A stretch of DNA of 64,000 nt from Ectocarpus siliculosus (lineage: Eukaryota; Sar; Phaeophyceae; Ectocarpales; Ectocarpaceae). Both the position numbers and the translations under genes were made by a program. Positions within the stretch are counted from its first letter, which is position 1. Every line of letters starts with the position of its first letter. Of the stretch, positions 1-12,496 are shown one piece after another. Below the pieces are notes generated by a model. That model worked only from the letters and a program-made list of their open reading frames with translations, ran no database searches and was not told the origin of the DNA. The stretch covers positions 1,970,981-2,034,980 of the forward strand of contig FN649738.1 in NCBI GenBank assembly GCA_000310025.1. The letters run 5' to 3'.

Positions 1-11
1 TCCTTCTCTAG

Positions 12-107
12 GACTTGGCTGTGATCTGCGACGCGGATTTCCAAGTTCTACTTGACGAGCTCTTGGCGTACGAGGCCGTGGGCAAGCTCGACGCTATCGT
101 TGCCTAA
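12..107 (+). CDS. 3'-terminal exon of an unidentified gene
   Basis: A pyrimidine-rich stretch ending in AG (positions 10-11) is followed by 31 open codons and a TAA at 105-107. The peptide is acidic and helical in look, containing VICDADFQVLLDELLAYEAV and ending KLDAIVA. The rest of the gene lies left of the window. The codons look like real protein (alternating hydrophobic and acidic residues) and the acceptor fits the pattern seen in the other genes here, so I call it a terminal exon. I do not recognise the family. Phase at the acceptor is assumed to be 0, which is the only frame that stays open to a sensible end. Confidence 0.5.
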   Translation, partial: DLAVICDADFQVLLDELLAYEAVGKLDAIVA

Positions 108-1079
108 GATAATTAAACGTACGATGCTGCGAGCTTGTAGCGTGTGCCAGGATCAGAGTATAGCTACTGCTGTGCCTGATGCCGTATACGACAACCATAT
201 CGTGTCCCATCTTCGATATTGTCGCGGACTAACGTTCGACACGTGTGTGTTTGGCTGAGCCTTGGGAAATTCGGGCCTCACAATTGCGAGCCCCACTACA
301 GACGAACAACGGTTGTACCGAAAATAGTAGATCGCGGTACACCGCGAAAATATTAGGCTCATTAGAAAATGTTTTCGCCGGCTGTTCAAAATGTCGGCAA
401 GTTTTTCGGACTTGGCATTAGTAGCCCATGTTTTTATCTGTTGGCACTTCGTCCAACTGCATGGACAATTGCAGCAAGTCTAGGTGCAATTTGAGGGAGA
501 TGGTTTTTTAGAAGGTTGAATACCCGAGGGAGGGTGATAGCTTTGGGTTTTTTAGGTATCCGTTTTGCCACGGAAAGAACCTGCAGCCACCTACCTAGTG
601 CTTACCGCTGGTGGCCATTGGTGGTCTCCATGTAGTAATACGTTTCTCACAGACACCAGCCCTCTCTCGGCACGTACCCAACTGTGCCATCCCAGCACCT
701 ATCAACGGTGTTATGATGAAGACCACATCAATTGGACCACACCAACCGGTTGGTGTTTCGGGTCAGGGATGCAAAAAAACAGTCTTTTGTGTGTCAAACC
801 ATTTCTTGGACAAAGTCGTTAAGTGCGCCTACCTATACTCAAGCGCTTCTGCGACTGACCTCCTTCCGTCGAATCGCGCTGTGCCACCATAACGTATCCT
901 ATTGCCCTCCTACTGGTTCTACTTCGATAGTGATCAATCACGCTTGACCCGCTCTGACATTCTTTCGATGACAAGAAAATGTGTGTGCACGATCTATCAT
1001 AATTGATTCTACGCGTAAGAAAACTTCAAAAATTACACGCGTGGCCTGGGAACCTGTGTGCTCGACAGCTGCTTAAATG
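108..1079. other. Spacer between two convergent gene ends
   Basis: This is the region between the stop of the left-edge + gene and the stop of the - strand FYV7-like gene. I see no convincing exon, RNA gene or repeat. It should hold both 3' untranslated regions. Confidence 0.4.
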
Positions 1080-3800
1080 TCATCGCTGTGATTGAATCTT
1101 CTCCAAAAGGTGCTGCATGGTGTTTTTCATCACCGGTTGCCCCCCCCTTGTGCGTTTGGACAACAACGCGTGTTGCTTTTTCCTTTTCTTGGCTCGGCCT
1201 TCCTTCTCCGCCACTGTCATGTCTCTCTTCCGCTGCTTTTCTTCTGCCTCCTGCCTCCGTTGGTCAGCTGTCGCCTACGAAAGGGCAAGAGTAGACACCC
1301 GCACCATGAACGTAAGCGTACGCTTGCGATTCTCTCGCAAGGAAGTTTGCAAACTTCGTCAACTAATGCAACTTCCGAACTCTTTTTGAGCCACGGGAAC
1401 AAATTTCACCGCCGGCTCGCCTCAAAACATTGAACTGAGCTCTAACATCTCGTGGCTACGTACAACAATCGCGAGATGAAACGTATGTACACACCACACA
1501 GGAAGGTGGAAAACAACGACTCCGGTGTCACCCCTTGGCGTGTTCAAAAGAACCGGCTCCCCCCGAGTGTGCGGGTCCAACCCGCACCAAAGAGAAACCA
1601 AAAACCACACAAGGGAACTCTGCGGGTGATCCACGGTAAAAACGTAAAAACATGGTGCCGTTCATCAGGTGTACGCGAACAAAAATTGCTGCTGCCGCTA
1701 GTGTTGCCTTTGTATCAGTGTCCCAGGTGATGGGTCTTCGGGAGGCAGGCAAAAGCCCGTCACAACAGCAGAGCATCACGGCGTACTACAATACCTTGTT
1801 GCTTTTCGTCTACAGATGACTTGCGCATGTAGTAGCAGCAGCAGACACACGCTGGTAGGTGAAGGATTAGAACTCCTCGGAGAGACGCGATAGTAAGCCC
1901 GCCGAGCATGACGTACTCAAGGAAATGAAATACGACAGGTCCGTGGTTTAGGTTTCAAGGGTCAGATCATTAGTCTATCTTGTGGTACCTGCTCTCGCTC
2001 TCTGTTGGCACCTAACTTGGATCAAAACGTTCTTCTCAATACCAGCTTTCAGGCGGCGAGAATGCACCTGAGTGCCTGGCTTTCTGACCATGTTTCGTGG
2101 CAAGATCAATGAAATGGCTGATGGTCATGGCCTTCACTACAATAGACGTGCCCTCACATTCATCTTCACCCTTGCTTCAAAACATTACGTCGCAAAATAT
2201 ATTTTGTGTCCTCGAGAAACACTTGGAAGCACATCTCCCCAGAGACAACAAATCCCAGAGGAACGGCAGTAGTTTTGAAGCACCTGCTGCAGCAGTTGCG
2301 ATCCAATACAATGAAACCTTACTGCACCAAATGAGGCAGAGCCGTCGGTGAGTAACTGGGAAGAGCTGCACCAACAAGCTCGATATGTATGAGCTCCCTT
2401 TCGACGAATCGGGGATGTTTCTATGCGGTGCGCTGGTCTCGCTGATTCCGCTACCGCCGTTATTCGCTTTGAGTAACCCAGGTCGCAACAATCATGTCTC
2501 TGGTGATCATCGGGACGCGAGTCAAAATTGTGCAACCTCGGGAGACCCTATCCCATACCTGCATGCCAGGCACATTTCTAGCTGAGTGGCTACGTTCTTT
2601 CCTCGGCCTACAAAACATACTGGGATTATGCGGCAAGTAGTTGTGCTTCCGCCTGTTGGAAAATACAAATTTCTTCTAAAACCGGCTTCAGACAGCTGTG
2701 ATGTGCTGCACAAGGCCCACGAGCAAAGCACTGTGCTGAACGTCAGTCTTGGGTGAGCCCCCAAATGATCTCCTTGTCGTAACGCCTTGGAGTGCCTGAA
2801 AAATGAGAGCACACGAGATCGTGCCCCCGAGGGTTGAGGCCAAGCTCACCTCGAGATTTGGGGGGAGATTTGGGGGGGGGGAAGGTGCTACGTACAGGAG
2901 AAAGGTAGTATTTTCCAACTTCGTGGCATACGATCGGATGACGTTCATGATGATCCTTCACCTTAGCAGCTTTGAAAGGGTCTGGTCGGTGCTCTGGTCT
3001 CCTCCACTTTCCCGGCTTGCGTTGTTCTTGCTTCCGCCCCTCTGCCACTTGCTGTCGCTCTCCGCTCTGGCGATCATCCGAAAGTTCCCGCCTTCGCTTC
3101 AGTTCTCCTCCACTTGCCTCTTCTTTCCACTTCCGGTTGGGTGTAAGGACCAAACGGCCAGCACGTTTCTCTTTCCCGACACCAGCCGCACCATCGGATC
3201 GCGGAGCGTCAGGCCCGTGTTCCCCTCTTGCCGTGACCGCTTCCTTTTTCAAGAGCTTGGCGTACTGTCGTTTGAGCTGGGCCTTCTCGAACAGTTTGCG
3301 CTTCTTGGCTGCAATAACAAGGGGGTCAAGATAAAGCGCTCCTCTTGGTCGGAACAATGCTACGGCCTACTGCTTTCACTGCAATACGACACACGTGACG
3401 GCGGTATTTCCTGCTGTACAAGAGAATATCAGGCGAACCAACGCGAGTGTTACATGTACCTACACACGTCGATGTGTTGTACGCAATCATGAGCCACCGC
3501 CGGTATTATCTGCACCACAACGACGTCAACTGCCTTGGATTGTTCAAATAACATGCCGTTGAAGTAAATAAAGACTAGTACTCTCTTTGAAGTGAGATGT
3601 GAGATGTTTCTGTGAGATTTGACAAAGCCTACGTCAGTCTGTGGTCGCAACTCCACTATGTGAAATTTACCGTAGTTGGACATGCATCGCTCGCTCCCTG
3701 TCTCACCTTGTTTCTTTTTCTTGAAGGCATTAGCACGACCGTCTTTGCCAGCGGCAAACTTCTCGAGGGTAAGGGCTTGCGGCAGCTCTTTTCGGGCCAT
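1080..3800 (-). CDS. FYV7: Fyv7/CCDC59-type rRNA-processing protein
   Basis: Three exons, complement of 3707-3800, 2962-3308 and 1080-1274, give 636 bases and 211 aa, closing exactly in frame. Donors are CAAG|GTGAGA and TAAG|GTGAAG; acceptors are ATTGCAG and TTCGTAG. The protein is very basic. It starts MARKELPQALTLEKF, continues with KAQLKRQYAKLLKKE, then PDPFKAAK at the end of exon 2, and finishes with an Arg/Lys/Glu coiled stretch and RTRGGQPVMKNTMQHLLEKI. That last motif (T-R-x-G-Q-P-x-M-K-N...LL-E-K-I) is the signature of the Fyv7/TAP26 rRNA-processing family, small nucleolar factors needed for 18S rRNA maturation in yeast. Length suits the family. Intron 2 is about 1.7 kb. The gene lies head-to-head with ARFRP1. 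Confidence 0.83.
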
Positions 3801-4107
3801 ATCACAGGAACCTGTCGGTCACAATGGCGACACTGCGCATAGATCTTCTGCTTTCCTGTTGGCTTTAGGACTGCTGCTTGCTGCTGCTGCTGTTCTGCTG
3901 CTCTGTGCTGTGACTGGTCCTGGGTCGGTGAAGCAATGACCGTAGAGGGCACCCGCAACCCGCAGCTACAACCCGTGGGTACATAGTACCATGGGAGCGG
4001 CGTTTTGGAGAGATTGGGCACGTGGTGGAGCGTCCCATGAGAGACACAAAGTGCACAACCAGCACGATCAAGAGAGAGCTGCTGCTCTCGGCGAGGCGCG
4101 TTGATAA
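3801..4107. promoter_or_regulatory. Shared spacer of a divergent gene pair, probable bidirectional promoter
   Basis: Only 307 bp separate the start codons of the FYV7-like gene (-) and ARFRP1 (+), so both promoters and 5' leaders must sit here or overlap. No TATA box is evident. A short run of GCT/GCTG triplets lies at about 3871-3910. Promoter function is inferred from position alone. Confidence 0.45.
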
Positions 4108-6737
4108 ATGGTGAGAAACGGAGAGCTAGTACGTTTGAGACTAGGATGGCTAGGTGGCTAGGAATGGTTGCTATTATCCCGCATTTTTCCTGAACCCCGT
4201 TGTTTTTTCGCCGCCCTCTTGGTTCTCCGCTTCTCCGCTTCTCCTATGTAGTTCTCGCTCATTGCCGGCCTGATTCGGTACCTATTTTCCAAGACCGAGA
4301 TCAATGTCCTTATTCTGGGGCTGGACTACGCGGGTAAAACTGTGAGTTCCATGTCGTGTATGGCTTGCTTGCAACCCTGAATGTCCATCTTCGTCTGGGT
4401 GTTCGCTGGAATTGGTATTCCGCCGCATCTACGTACACATCCATTGTAGCATTGTAGCTGGTCCCACCGGTACGTAATGGTGCAGATGTGGCTTGTAAAT
4501 AGTTGCTGAAGTACTGTACTCTGTGCTTTGTTTGTCAGCGAAACTCTCACATCTGCCGTTCCTCGAAACCGGCAGACATTGTTGGAGCAGATGAAGGGCA
4601 TTTTCAAGAAAGTTCAGGGGATACCACCGTCCAAGATTCCGCCAACAGTGGGATTGAACGGTGGGCCATGTCGACTGTCGACTGTCGACAAGCAGGCCTT
4701 GCATTGATGGCATGTATGCATACTCGAAAATAGAACCGACTGTGAAAGGTGAAGGCATTCTAGGAGAACGTGCTACTCGCTGATTCTTGCTGGCTTGAAA
4801 GAAACGCGAATCGTTGGTCTAAGGAGGTATCCTGTTGGGGGTGGTACATGTGCTTTTCTTCCTTGGGCGAACCCCGCGTACGCTGGTATCCAACCCAGTT
4901 CTTTTCTCATTGCATGCGTCTCGCGTGTTGAATTGGCAGTTGGCAAGATGGACGTGGGGGGCTGCAAGCTCACGTTCTGGGACTTGGGGGGACAGGTAAG
5001 ACTCCGGGTGATAAATTCGCGTGGACTCATCTACCTCTCTTCTCGCATCGGTTGACGGGGGAGGTGGTGAACGTGTGTTTCTAATGGACGATTAAGAGGC
5101 TGGAACAATACATGTGCGACAGCAGTATTAGTATTGTGACCACGCTGCTACAAGTTGGAGGGATAAAACATTAATTCTCACTCAAGGCACGTTAGGGTGC
5201 AGCAGAGGCTTGCACGGCGGAGGTCGTGTCTTGCTGGCGATGGTTATCTCCACGGGACACACGGAACGACAGCAGTATTGTTATTGCAAGAACGCTGCGA
5301 TTTCAACAGATCTGGCAATAGTCCTTCGACAACATCGCTAGCCCATGCTCCCTCAAGCTTCCTGCCGTTGCGAAACGACCTAGTTTTGGTGTTTCTGTGA
5401 GCTTACTCTGTGGGCGAAAGACGTCGAGTTCTTTAATTTTGATTTGGGTTCTATGAGACGGGGGTCTCCGGTTTCTGCGCTACTGACGCAGTTATTTCGT
5501 GTGTGAAAAGTGTGGAGTAAAAACCAGGCTCAACCACTCATGAGAGAGGGGGCGACGGTACGAAACGGGGCGAGAACGCTACCAGTCATAATAGAGGTAC
5601 TAGGGGTTGAGCATGCAGAGTGAAAGCGCGAGCCAGCTTGCCCGCTGTACTTGCAAGCGGGTTCAGCGTGTCCACTTGCTCTAATCTGTGGCAGTACCCA
5701 CAAGGTAGATCTTATCCGACAGGTAATCTGACACGCCAGATCTAAGATACATTCGGAGGTGACAATCCCAGTTCTTTAATTGTTCTTCGTTAATTTGCCT
5801 CCGTAACTTTTGGCTGAAGTCAAGGTCCTTGGAATCGAACAATTGTGCTGAGTCGCAACCTTCTCATCCTTGCGTCGCACCTCGCGATCACCTCCTACAG
5901 GTACGCGTACGATCATTGTGGGAAAAATATTACGCTGACGCGCACGGGTTAATCTTCGTCATGGATTCTGCTGACGTTGGGAGATTTGAGGAAGCTAGAA
6001 TGGCGTTCGGTGAGTGCTCAACGGCATCCAAACCCTTGGATGGTTGATTTAGTTGGTAGCTTGGCTGTCTTCGGATCAGCATGGGGCGCAGTAGGCATTT
6101 TTACATGAGAAACCTAGTGGGCGTGAGGCTGGTCATGAAAAGTTAAGTTTTTGGTGGTTATGTTAGTGTTTCGAAGCCGTAGCCCACTCCATCTGGCCAC
6201 AGTGTCGGCGTCCCTTGCTAAATATATTTATGTTACGCGGTTGGTGTTGTTCCCATCGCAGATACCGTCAAGGAGCAAGGGGAGCTTCACGGGGTGCCAT
6301 TGATGATGCTTGCTAACAAGCAAGACTTGCCCGAGGCTATCTCGACGGCGGACATATCTGTTCAGTTCGACATGCACAAGATCACAAAAGTGGCGTTTCG
6401 ATTACAACCATGCAGCGGGCTTACATGGTGAGTACGTCCGCAGCCCACATTGCTTGCGTCGTTCATGTGCATATATCAACGATATCCTCTGAGACTGTCC
6501 ACCCAAGCACAAGAACCAAGGAAGCTTGTATTTGTTGGAAGGACGTGAGTGGAAAACATAAGCATGCATCAAAGGCTCAATACACCGCTCATGACATATC
6601 CGCCTGATGCGTTCCTCTTGTCTACTGCCTCCCCCCCATGCTTCTTGCCAACCGCTTCCAGTGACGGAGTGGCGGAAGGGATTCATTGGATAGTGGATGA
6701 GGCCAAAAAGCGAGCGCGACCACGAGTAGATGCATAG
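4108..6737 (+). CDS. ARFRP1: ARFRP1-type small GTPase (ARF-related protein 1)
   Basis: Seven exons, 4108-4110, 4252-4341, 4576-4660, 4940-4995, 5901-6009, 6262-6427 and 6662-6737, sum to 585 bases, a complete 194-aa protein. Exon 1 is just ATG followed by the donor GTGAGA; the next exon begins FSLIAGLIRYLF after a TATGTAG acceptor, giving an N-terminus that matches ARFRP1. Nucleotide-binding motifs are intact: GLDYAGKT (P-loop), PPTVGLN (switch I Thr), WDLGGQ (switch II), NKQD (guanine specificity) and SGLTCDG. SLWEKYYADAHGLIFVMDS is typical of ARFRP1 rather than canonical ARF, and there is no N-myristoylation Gly at residue 2. ARFRP1 works at the trans-Golgi, where it recruits ARL1 and so golgin tethers. 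All splice phases agree. It is divergently paired with the FYV7-like gene. Confidence 0.93.
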
Positions 6738-9700
6738 CACGTGGCGACCTGCTTTGTTTTGTTGTTGGCACATTCTTTGTGGTGATGAGCTGGAGGGGGT
6801 GCTTGAGCACGGCAGCGTGGTAGCACAGCATGATCGAGCCGCGTGTCTCTCCTCCCCGTGGGCCCCGGTGTCGCCAGTCGTTCCTCCTTTGTGGTAGGGT
6901 GTTTCGACCAATCAGGAAATTGCGTGCCTGTGGCCTATTCTCTTACTGCCCTCTTGGAGTCTGACAACGGGTAAATAAATATAGCATTCCCTTCTCTCTC
7001 TCTGGTGATTGCATCTTGGGTCCTCGTGGAAGAAACTACCGTGTGGTACCCGTCATCGAGACCTCGTCACCGCCAGTCCAAAACCGCGTAGCTACTATCC
7101 GCCAGTTAGAAAAACGCGTACCTACCATCTGTAGAGCTCTGCACGGACGGGCGACAAGCAAGCGTGAGTTCCTCCGTGTTGCATGTTTGTCTGAACGTGA
7201 GCAGAAAACAAAAAGGGCATTTGTTTCGTAGTAGATAGCTGAAGGTTCTAGGGCCTGGACGACGTGGCCCTCCGGAGAGCAAGGCATGGGGTGGACACTC
7301 GTCACCCGCGAGGTTGTCCTTTCTGTCTAAGAACCGGGTCTCACGTGACAACCGTGGCCGATTCTTCGGCGATGTCCGCAGGCGACGACGTGTCCGGCCG
7401 AAGATGCCTGACAGGATGACCGCGGTCAACGCCACCCGTCATCCAAGCACCTTTTGTCATCTGCGAAAAACTTGCCCCGCAGGTTTTTTTGAAACTGCGT
7501 GCCCCCTTTCCCTTTCTGTTTGCCAGGTTGCTACCAGTATGTGTTTTTTGGTTGACTTTCGTAAACATGTAGGTGATCGCACGCCGCGTAGACCGACTTT
7601 GAAGGACCAACAGTTCCTCAACCAAGAGAGTGCGACAACCGACCGATACGTGCAAGGAGAGCTTTCCACGAGGCCTTTCCAAGATCACCCTTTTCGGCGA
7701 TTGGTAGACTCTTGGTTGTGGAGCAGTCGAGATGTGCAAGATCGTCCATTGGGCTTGTGCGATGACTCTTCCTCTTGACGGATCGAAGAGAGGGGGCATC
7801 ACGGCTGACTCCACAACGAAATGACGCCCTGCGGGCACCCATATCTTCACCTCCCACATATTCAGGATCGTGTTGCGAATCGCATGCTTCCAATCGGCAG
7901 GACGCGCGAAGAAATTATGCCTGGTGCTGCCTGCCAATATAGCTGCCACCGAGCTTCAAAGTAGTACATTGTTAAATCACGATTTCAGCCTGTATAAGAG
8001 TGCTGAGTAGCATTGCGAACAGGTACCGAGTCGGAGTCGGGGAAATGCACCTTCGTGCTTCGTGTCCCCTTGTTCACGTTTCGGGCGAGTTTCGGTCCCT
8101 TGATCCCGTTGGCATGATGACGTGCCCATTTTCAGTACCGGCGCCGCTTCATATAACACCAGCAATCCGAGAACACCACTTTCGAGCAAGGTTTAACGTG
8201 CTCACGACCCACTCAGACCAGTTCAACCTTATCGACGTCGCCACGTGCACAACTTCGAATGTATTCAGTCTGAATTGAACCCTCCATAATGGCGGCCACT
8301 GACTGTATAGACGGAAAAATAACACAGAACACAATCTGTGCTGATGACGAAGAGAGGACATAGAGCCAACACATCCACGTAGGCAGAGAGGGGCCCTTCA
8401 ATCCCGCGGAGCCTTTTATCAAACAATGTCCTTTCTGGTATCCTGTTTACCGTTCTTTACTCCAGGGATAGTTGCGCGGCCGCAGGCCTCGATATGAGAT
8501 GGAGTATGCGTGAAAGGATCAAGACCCCACTACTCGGACTCCACTGCTCGGACTGCCCTCCGAGTAACTCCGACACACTCGTTCTTCGATTTTATCGCAT
8601 ACACTATTTCTGCAAAACTTCCTCTCTGTCGCATATTTAGTGTATTTGGACTACCTTTCGTCGCAGACATGTGCAACTTGTACCACGCAACGAGAACATC
8701 CACAGTAAGGCCATACGCTCTTGAGGGTCAACCCTTACGGGGTTGTGATGATCGCGCCAAGTTCAGCGGAATGTAACCAAACAAAAACCACCATCAGCTG
8801 CACCGCCCCTCCCCTTCCCTCCCTTCCTGCTGTTGTGCTTCATCCACCACAACAATAAACAAACCACGAAACAGCCAATGGCGGAAGCACCCCAAGTCGA
8901 ACGACACCGTCAATAGATGCTTCACCTATTTGGCCCCCCATCGCGCGGAGTTCATCGCCAAGCCTGAGGGCAAGCCGGGTCAACATAAGAAGAACTAAAA
9001 GAGACGGAGGGGGGGTCGACAAGACTGAAGAGATCGCCATAAATCAATGCTAACATGTTCCGATTCAACCGTCAGACACTTCCACGGGGCTCGAACCCTT
9101 CCAAACCTGTAACGCGCAAGTCCGGTCCTTGGGAATACCTCGACTCGTTTCATGTTGAAAACGCAGTTGTTCCCAAAAAAGGGTGGAAGCCTTCCACTCC
9201 GAAACATTTTCCCCACGTTGACGTAGTACTGCCAAATGACGGAATGAAATGGAACGCACGTAAATAATTCATCGGTTGGCGCCTTTGCAGCAGAGTGGTA
9301 ATCGTTGGCTGAGACGAAATCGGCACAAAGATGATCAATTGCAACCACAGCATCAAAGCAAAGCAGCTCGCCTACGGTAAGACCGTCATAACTGCGGCTA
9401 GCGGCAACGCACAAGGTAGCAAACAACATGGTAGACACCCAGCCGCCACCAAACGGAGCGGTATAATAAGGACGCGTCCTCCAGGCACTGTCTTTGCTAT
9501 GTTGGTTCGGAGGGGAGTCCGGCACAACTTGTGATCGTTCGGAGGCCTTCTCGGTGCCGCTCAACCAGACCGGAGACGGCGGTGGAATGATCACGGTGAA
9601 CGCACCAGGTTTGGAGGGGCACGGAGATGAGAGGAAACCTGAGGTTGTATCAACACCGATCGATAGCCTCGAGCCAGTCGCAAAGGTCTGGTTAAAAATA

Positions 9701-11837
9701 ACACGTTCAGTCGTTTCCATGCTTCGGCACTACCTGTTCAAACTTACACCAGTTCAACTTGCACACACAAAACAGACGGTGCAAACATTCTTTTCGGCTG
9801 CCTCCGTTATTCTTGCCATGTGGCATCTGTCAACTCATCGCAAGCTGAACACGCCCTGTTGTGCCGGTTGTGCCCAGAAAATTCACCGGTACTATAACGG
9901 ACCGGCACTATTCAAAGCACGGACAATGACCAGCAAATGCAGTGTGTGCCCGTCGAAACATCGGCACTATACCGGGCATTGGCAATTTCAACCGGCACTA
10001 ACCAGGGACCCCCACTGTATTTGAAACCCATTAACCAGTGCTGGAGCCCGGGATACCCCAGCGCTCGACACAAGACTGCAGAAGTGGTAGCATGGAGATG
10101 ACAAGATATGTACGGCCGCGACACAACCATGTCCTCCGATCTCCAAATAAAGTCTGCGGATATGTTTGCGCTGCGCAAGAAGTTCCAACAAAAGTAAGCC
10201 AGCATCCGCTAGTTCCCACTTGCCTTCCATCGAACTCGTTCCGGCATCCTCCATGGCTACGTGGTGCCACGGGTGGAGTCATGGCGGCCTAGAAAGAGTA
10301 AGCGGTGCACGATCGTCCGAGAGCGGGAAACGACAAGAGAAGGCGGTTCAAGGAAGGCTCGTGCAGCTTCCCCGTCCGTCCGACTGTTTATATTGGATGC
10401 GGGAACGAGAAATCCTCGAACGTACTTCGTCAAAACGAAAAATGAAAAAGTAAACCGATCCCATTGTGCCAAGATACATCTTGCTCGTATCATGCCAGCA
10501 GTAATTAATCGCCACTTCTCCAAAGCGGAGAACCAGGGCATGTAAATAACCGCACGTTACGAGAGAGTAAACAGAAGAAAAGAGCAGCAAGCGACAAACG
10601 TGCCAACATCTACCAGTAACAGGAACAAGGACGTGTGCAGAGCGCAATCTTCAATCGTTCTCCGGGCTGTGTAGTGGTGGACCGAGAAGGGGCGGAGGGA
10701 AAAACAACAAACGGTGCTTGTGCGGTCGAGCATGCGACTCGTTTCTCCTGGGCAATTGTTTATTCGAATAGGGCATTGTTCCTTAATTGCATTTCTGTAC
10801 AGAATTCTAAACCCTTTCGTTGTTCTTACAGAACAGTCCAACACCCACTAGTGCCCAGGTAGAGGGAGAGAAGAAGCCCCCAATTTTGCCGGTAGAGTAC
10901 CACGAACGAAAACTGGTCTCACCGGAAAGTACAACATCCTTGAAACAATTTCTGGCGATCACCCCCACATGTTCTGTCAATAGGCGCTTTTGCCGGGAGT
11001 CAAATGCTGCTGTCACAGAGTCTAACAAACGTTCTTCAAAACTGCGACCACCTTCTGTAAAACAATGATGTGCAGATCCGACGATGAAGAGAATTGTAAC
11101 ACGAAACTAAAGTTATCCCTACTCCTCCACCATGTAACAGTGGTGTTCACGGTGGTAACCCATCATTTAGCATAACAACAACTGGCTAGGGCAAGGAGGC
11201 GCTAACAAGGGGGCTCTAAATCCATACCCGAATCTAGCCAAGGTGAGTCTAGCAAAGGGGGTCTAGGTAAGATCTAACGAGATCTACCGACACATGCACC
11301 GACTCACAGGCTGGGTGGTCACAAGTGGTTGCTCTTAGCAGTGGATCAAAGTTCCTCTTCCGAGATTTGCCGTGTTAAACAGTGGTTGAGTTGAGTACCT
11401 GAAACACGCGTTGAGACGGAACCCTGGAAGGGTTCCGTCAATGATTCAGGTGCACCCTAAGGTATACCCTAGCCCTCCTCAAACCTCGAGATTGAATGAA
11501 TCTCAGTATTTAGCGCTCGTTCATGCTACCGTGACAGAATACTTGACCCAAGTTACTGCTCATGATGTGCTTGAGACAAAAGGACGAGTCAAGTTTTCGT
11601 TAGAATAGGAATACTCACAAGTTTGGGGATCTCATTACCATCATGTGCCTCACCTCTTGAGTATCATCATGGATGGATCTGGTTTTCATGTTGTTGAACT
11701 TGCATGCCATTCAGGTGGTATTATTGAATTTCCCTGTTGGTATTGGGTCTTGGGTAACGGAGAATAGTCCAAATATGTACTGCCAAAACCAGGAACCCCC
11801 CCCCCCCCCAACAAAAAACATACACACACCAATTTTT
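6738..11837. other. Gene-poor stretch, no supported gene
   Basis: About 5 kb without a gene I can defend. The longest open frames, 7341-7949 (-, 202 aa) and 8995-9720 (-, 241 aa), show no recognisable motif and are Ser/Arg/Pro rich, as random frames in this base composition are. A B-box-like GGTTCGAGCCC on the - strand near 9090-9105 may be a remnant of a tRNA-derived repeat. Loose copies of CCGGCACTAT recur between about 9885 and 10000. Around 11210-11290 there are short repeats of TCTAG/AGATCTA. The ARFRP1 3' untranslated region should occupy the left end. Confidence 0.4.
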
Positions 11838-11943
11838 GTTGTTGTTGTTGTTGTTGTTGTTGTCTTCACATTTAAAACCGTTCCGTTCTCTCCGCCCAGT
11901 ACCTTCTTCTATCCGTACTAGTCTAACACTTGACAGGGTCGAT
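11838..11943 (-). repeat. CAA-tailed interspersed repeat, copy 1
   Basis: On the - strand this reads about 80 bp of unique sequence (starting CGACCCTGTCAAGTGTTAG, with GGTACTGGGCGGAGAG and GGAACGGTTTTAAATGTGA) followed by (ACA/CAA)n, seen on the + strand as a (GTT)n run at 11838-11862. The same sequence recurs at 24631-24726 in the other orientation. A shared 3' end running into a trinucleotide tail suggests a retroposed (LINE or SINE) 3' end. No internal coding is visible. Confidence 0.65.
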
Positions 11944-12067
11944 TCCCGTGGTCATAGGCTAACTTACCCAAAAAAAGGTATACGAAAATAAAATGGACCC
12001 GAAGTCAACGACAGATAGTCTAGGCCACTCCGCTCGCCTCTACACGCTATGCGAGGTAACCCTAGAT

Positions 12068-12222
12068 TGGAAAAAGAAAGAAAAAGAAAAAGAAACAGAA
12101 GAGAGCAGATGGAGAGAAGGGGAAGAGAAGGAGAAAGACACAGACAGGGAAAGACACACGACAAACAACAACAAACAAATAAACAGAACAACACGAGACA
12201 ACACAAAACAACACAACACAAC
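12068..12222. repeat. Low-complexity purine-rich and (CAAA)-like tract
   Basis: The + strand is almost pure A/G (GAAAAAGAAAAAG, then GAGAGAAGGGGAAGAGAAGG) and passes into CAACAAACAAATAAAC and ACACAACACAACAC. Open frames across it (K/E/R-rich on +, S/F/L-rich on -) are by-products of the composition. Confidence 0.7.
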
Positions 12223-12299
12223 GCGGGCCACCCGAGCCATCAAATGCGCGTCATCGCTCGCGGGGGATTGGCGCAATGGTGCAGTGCCGGGGGGAGGGG

Positions 12300-12466
12300 G
12301 GGTGTACTCATAGTCGTGCATGCTGTATTCGTTTGACCATTGACCTCGCATCCCTACAAAGCCGGGACGGAGCACGCCGGGTTCTCACCGGGCCAGGCTC
12401 TCACATCACCAAGCGCGGAGCGCCGTGAGGTATTTGGCGAGTCGCATGAAGGGTGAGCTGCCATCC
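12300..12466 (+). repeat. Inverted repeat pair, right-reading copy
   Basis: About 165 bp, including GCACGCCGGGTTCTCACC, CTCTCACATCACCAAGCGC and GAGTCGCATGAAGGGTGAG. It returns as a reverse complement at 13249-13415 with scattered mismatches. It lies directly beyond the 3' end of the LINE fragment, and both copies end in a G/C homopolymer. Confidence 0.7.
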
Positions 12467-12496
12467 GGGGGGGGGGGGGATAAGTCAGCAAGGGAT

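Noticed and set aside
2803-3492. 229-codon + strand frame
   Set aside because: Shadow of the FYV7-like exon 2 and intron 1 on the other strand.
7341-7949. 202-codon - strand frame as a gene
   Set aside because: No motif, no introns or neighbours to support it, and a comparable frame on the + strand covers the same DNA.
8995-9720. 241-codon - strand frame as a gene
   Set aside because: Long but motif-free; composition and overlapping + strand frames suggest chance.
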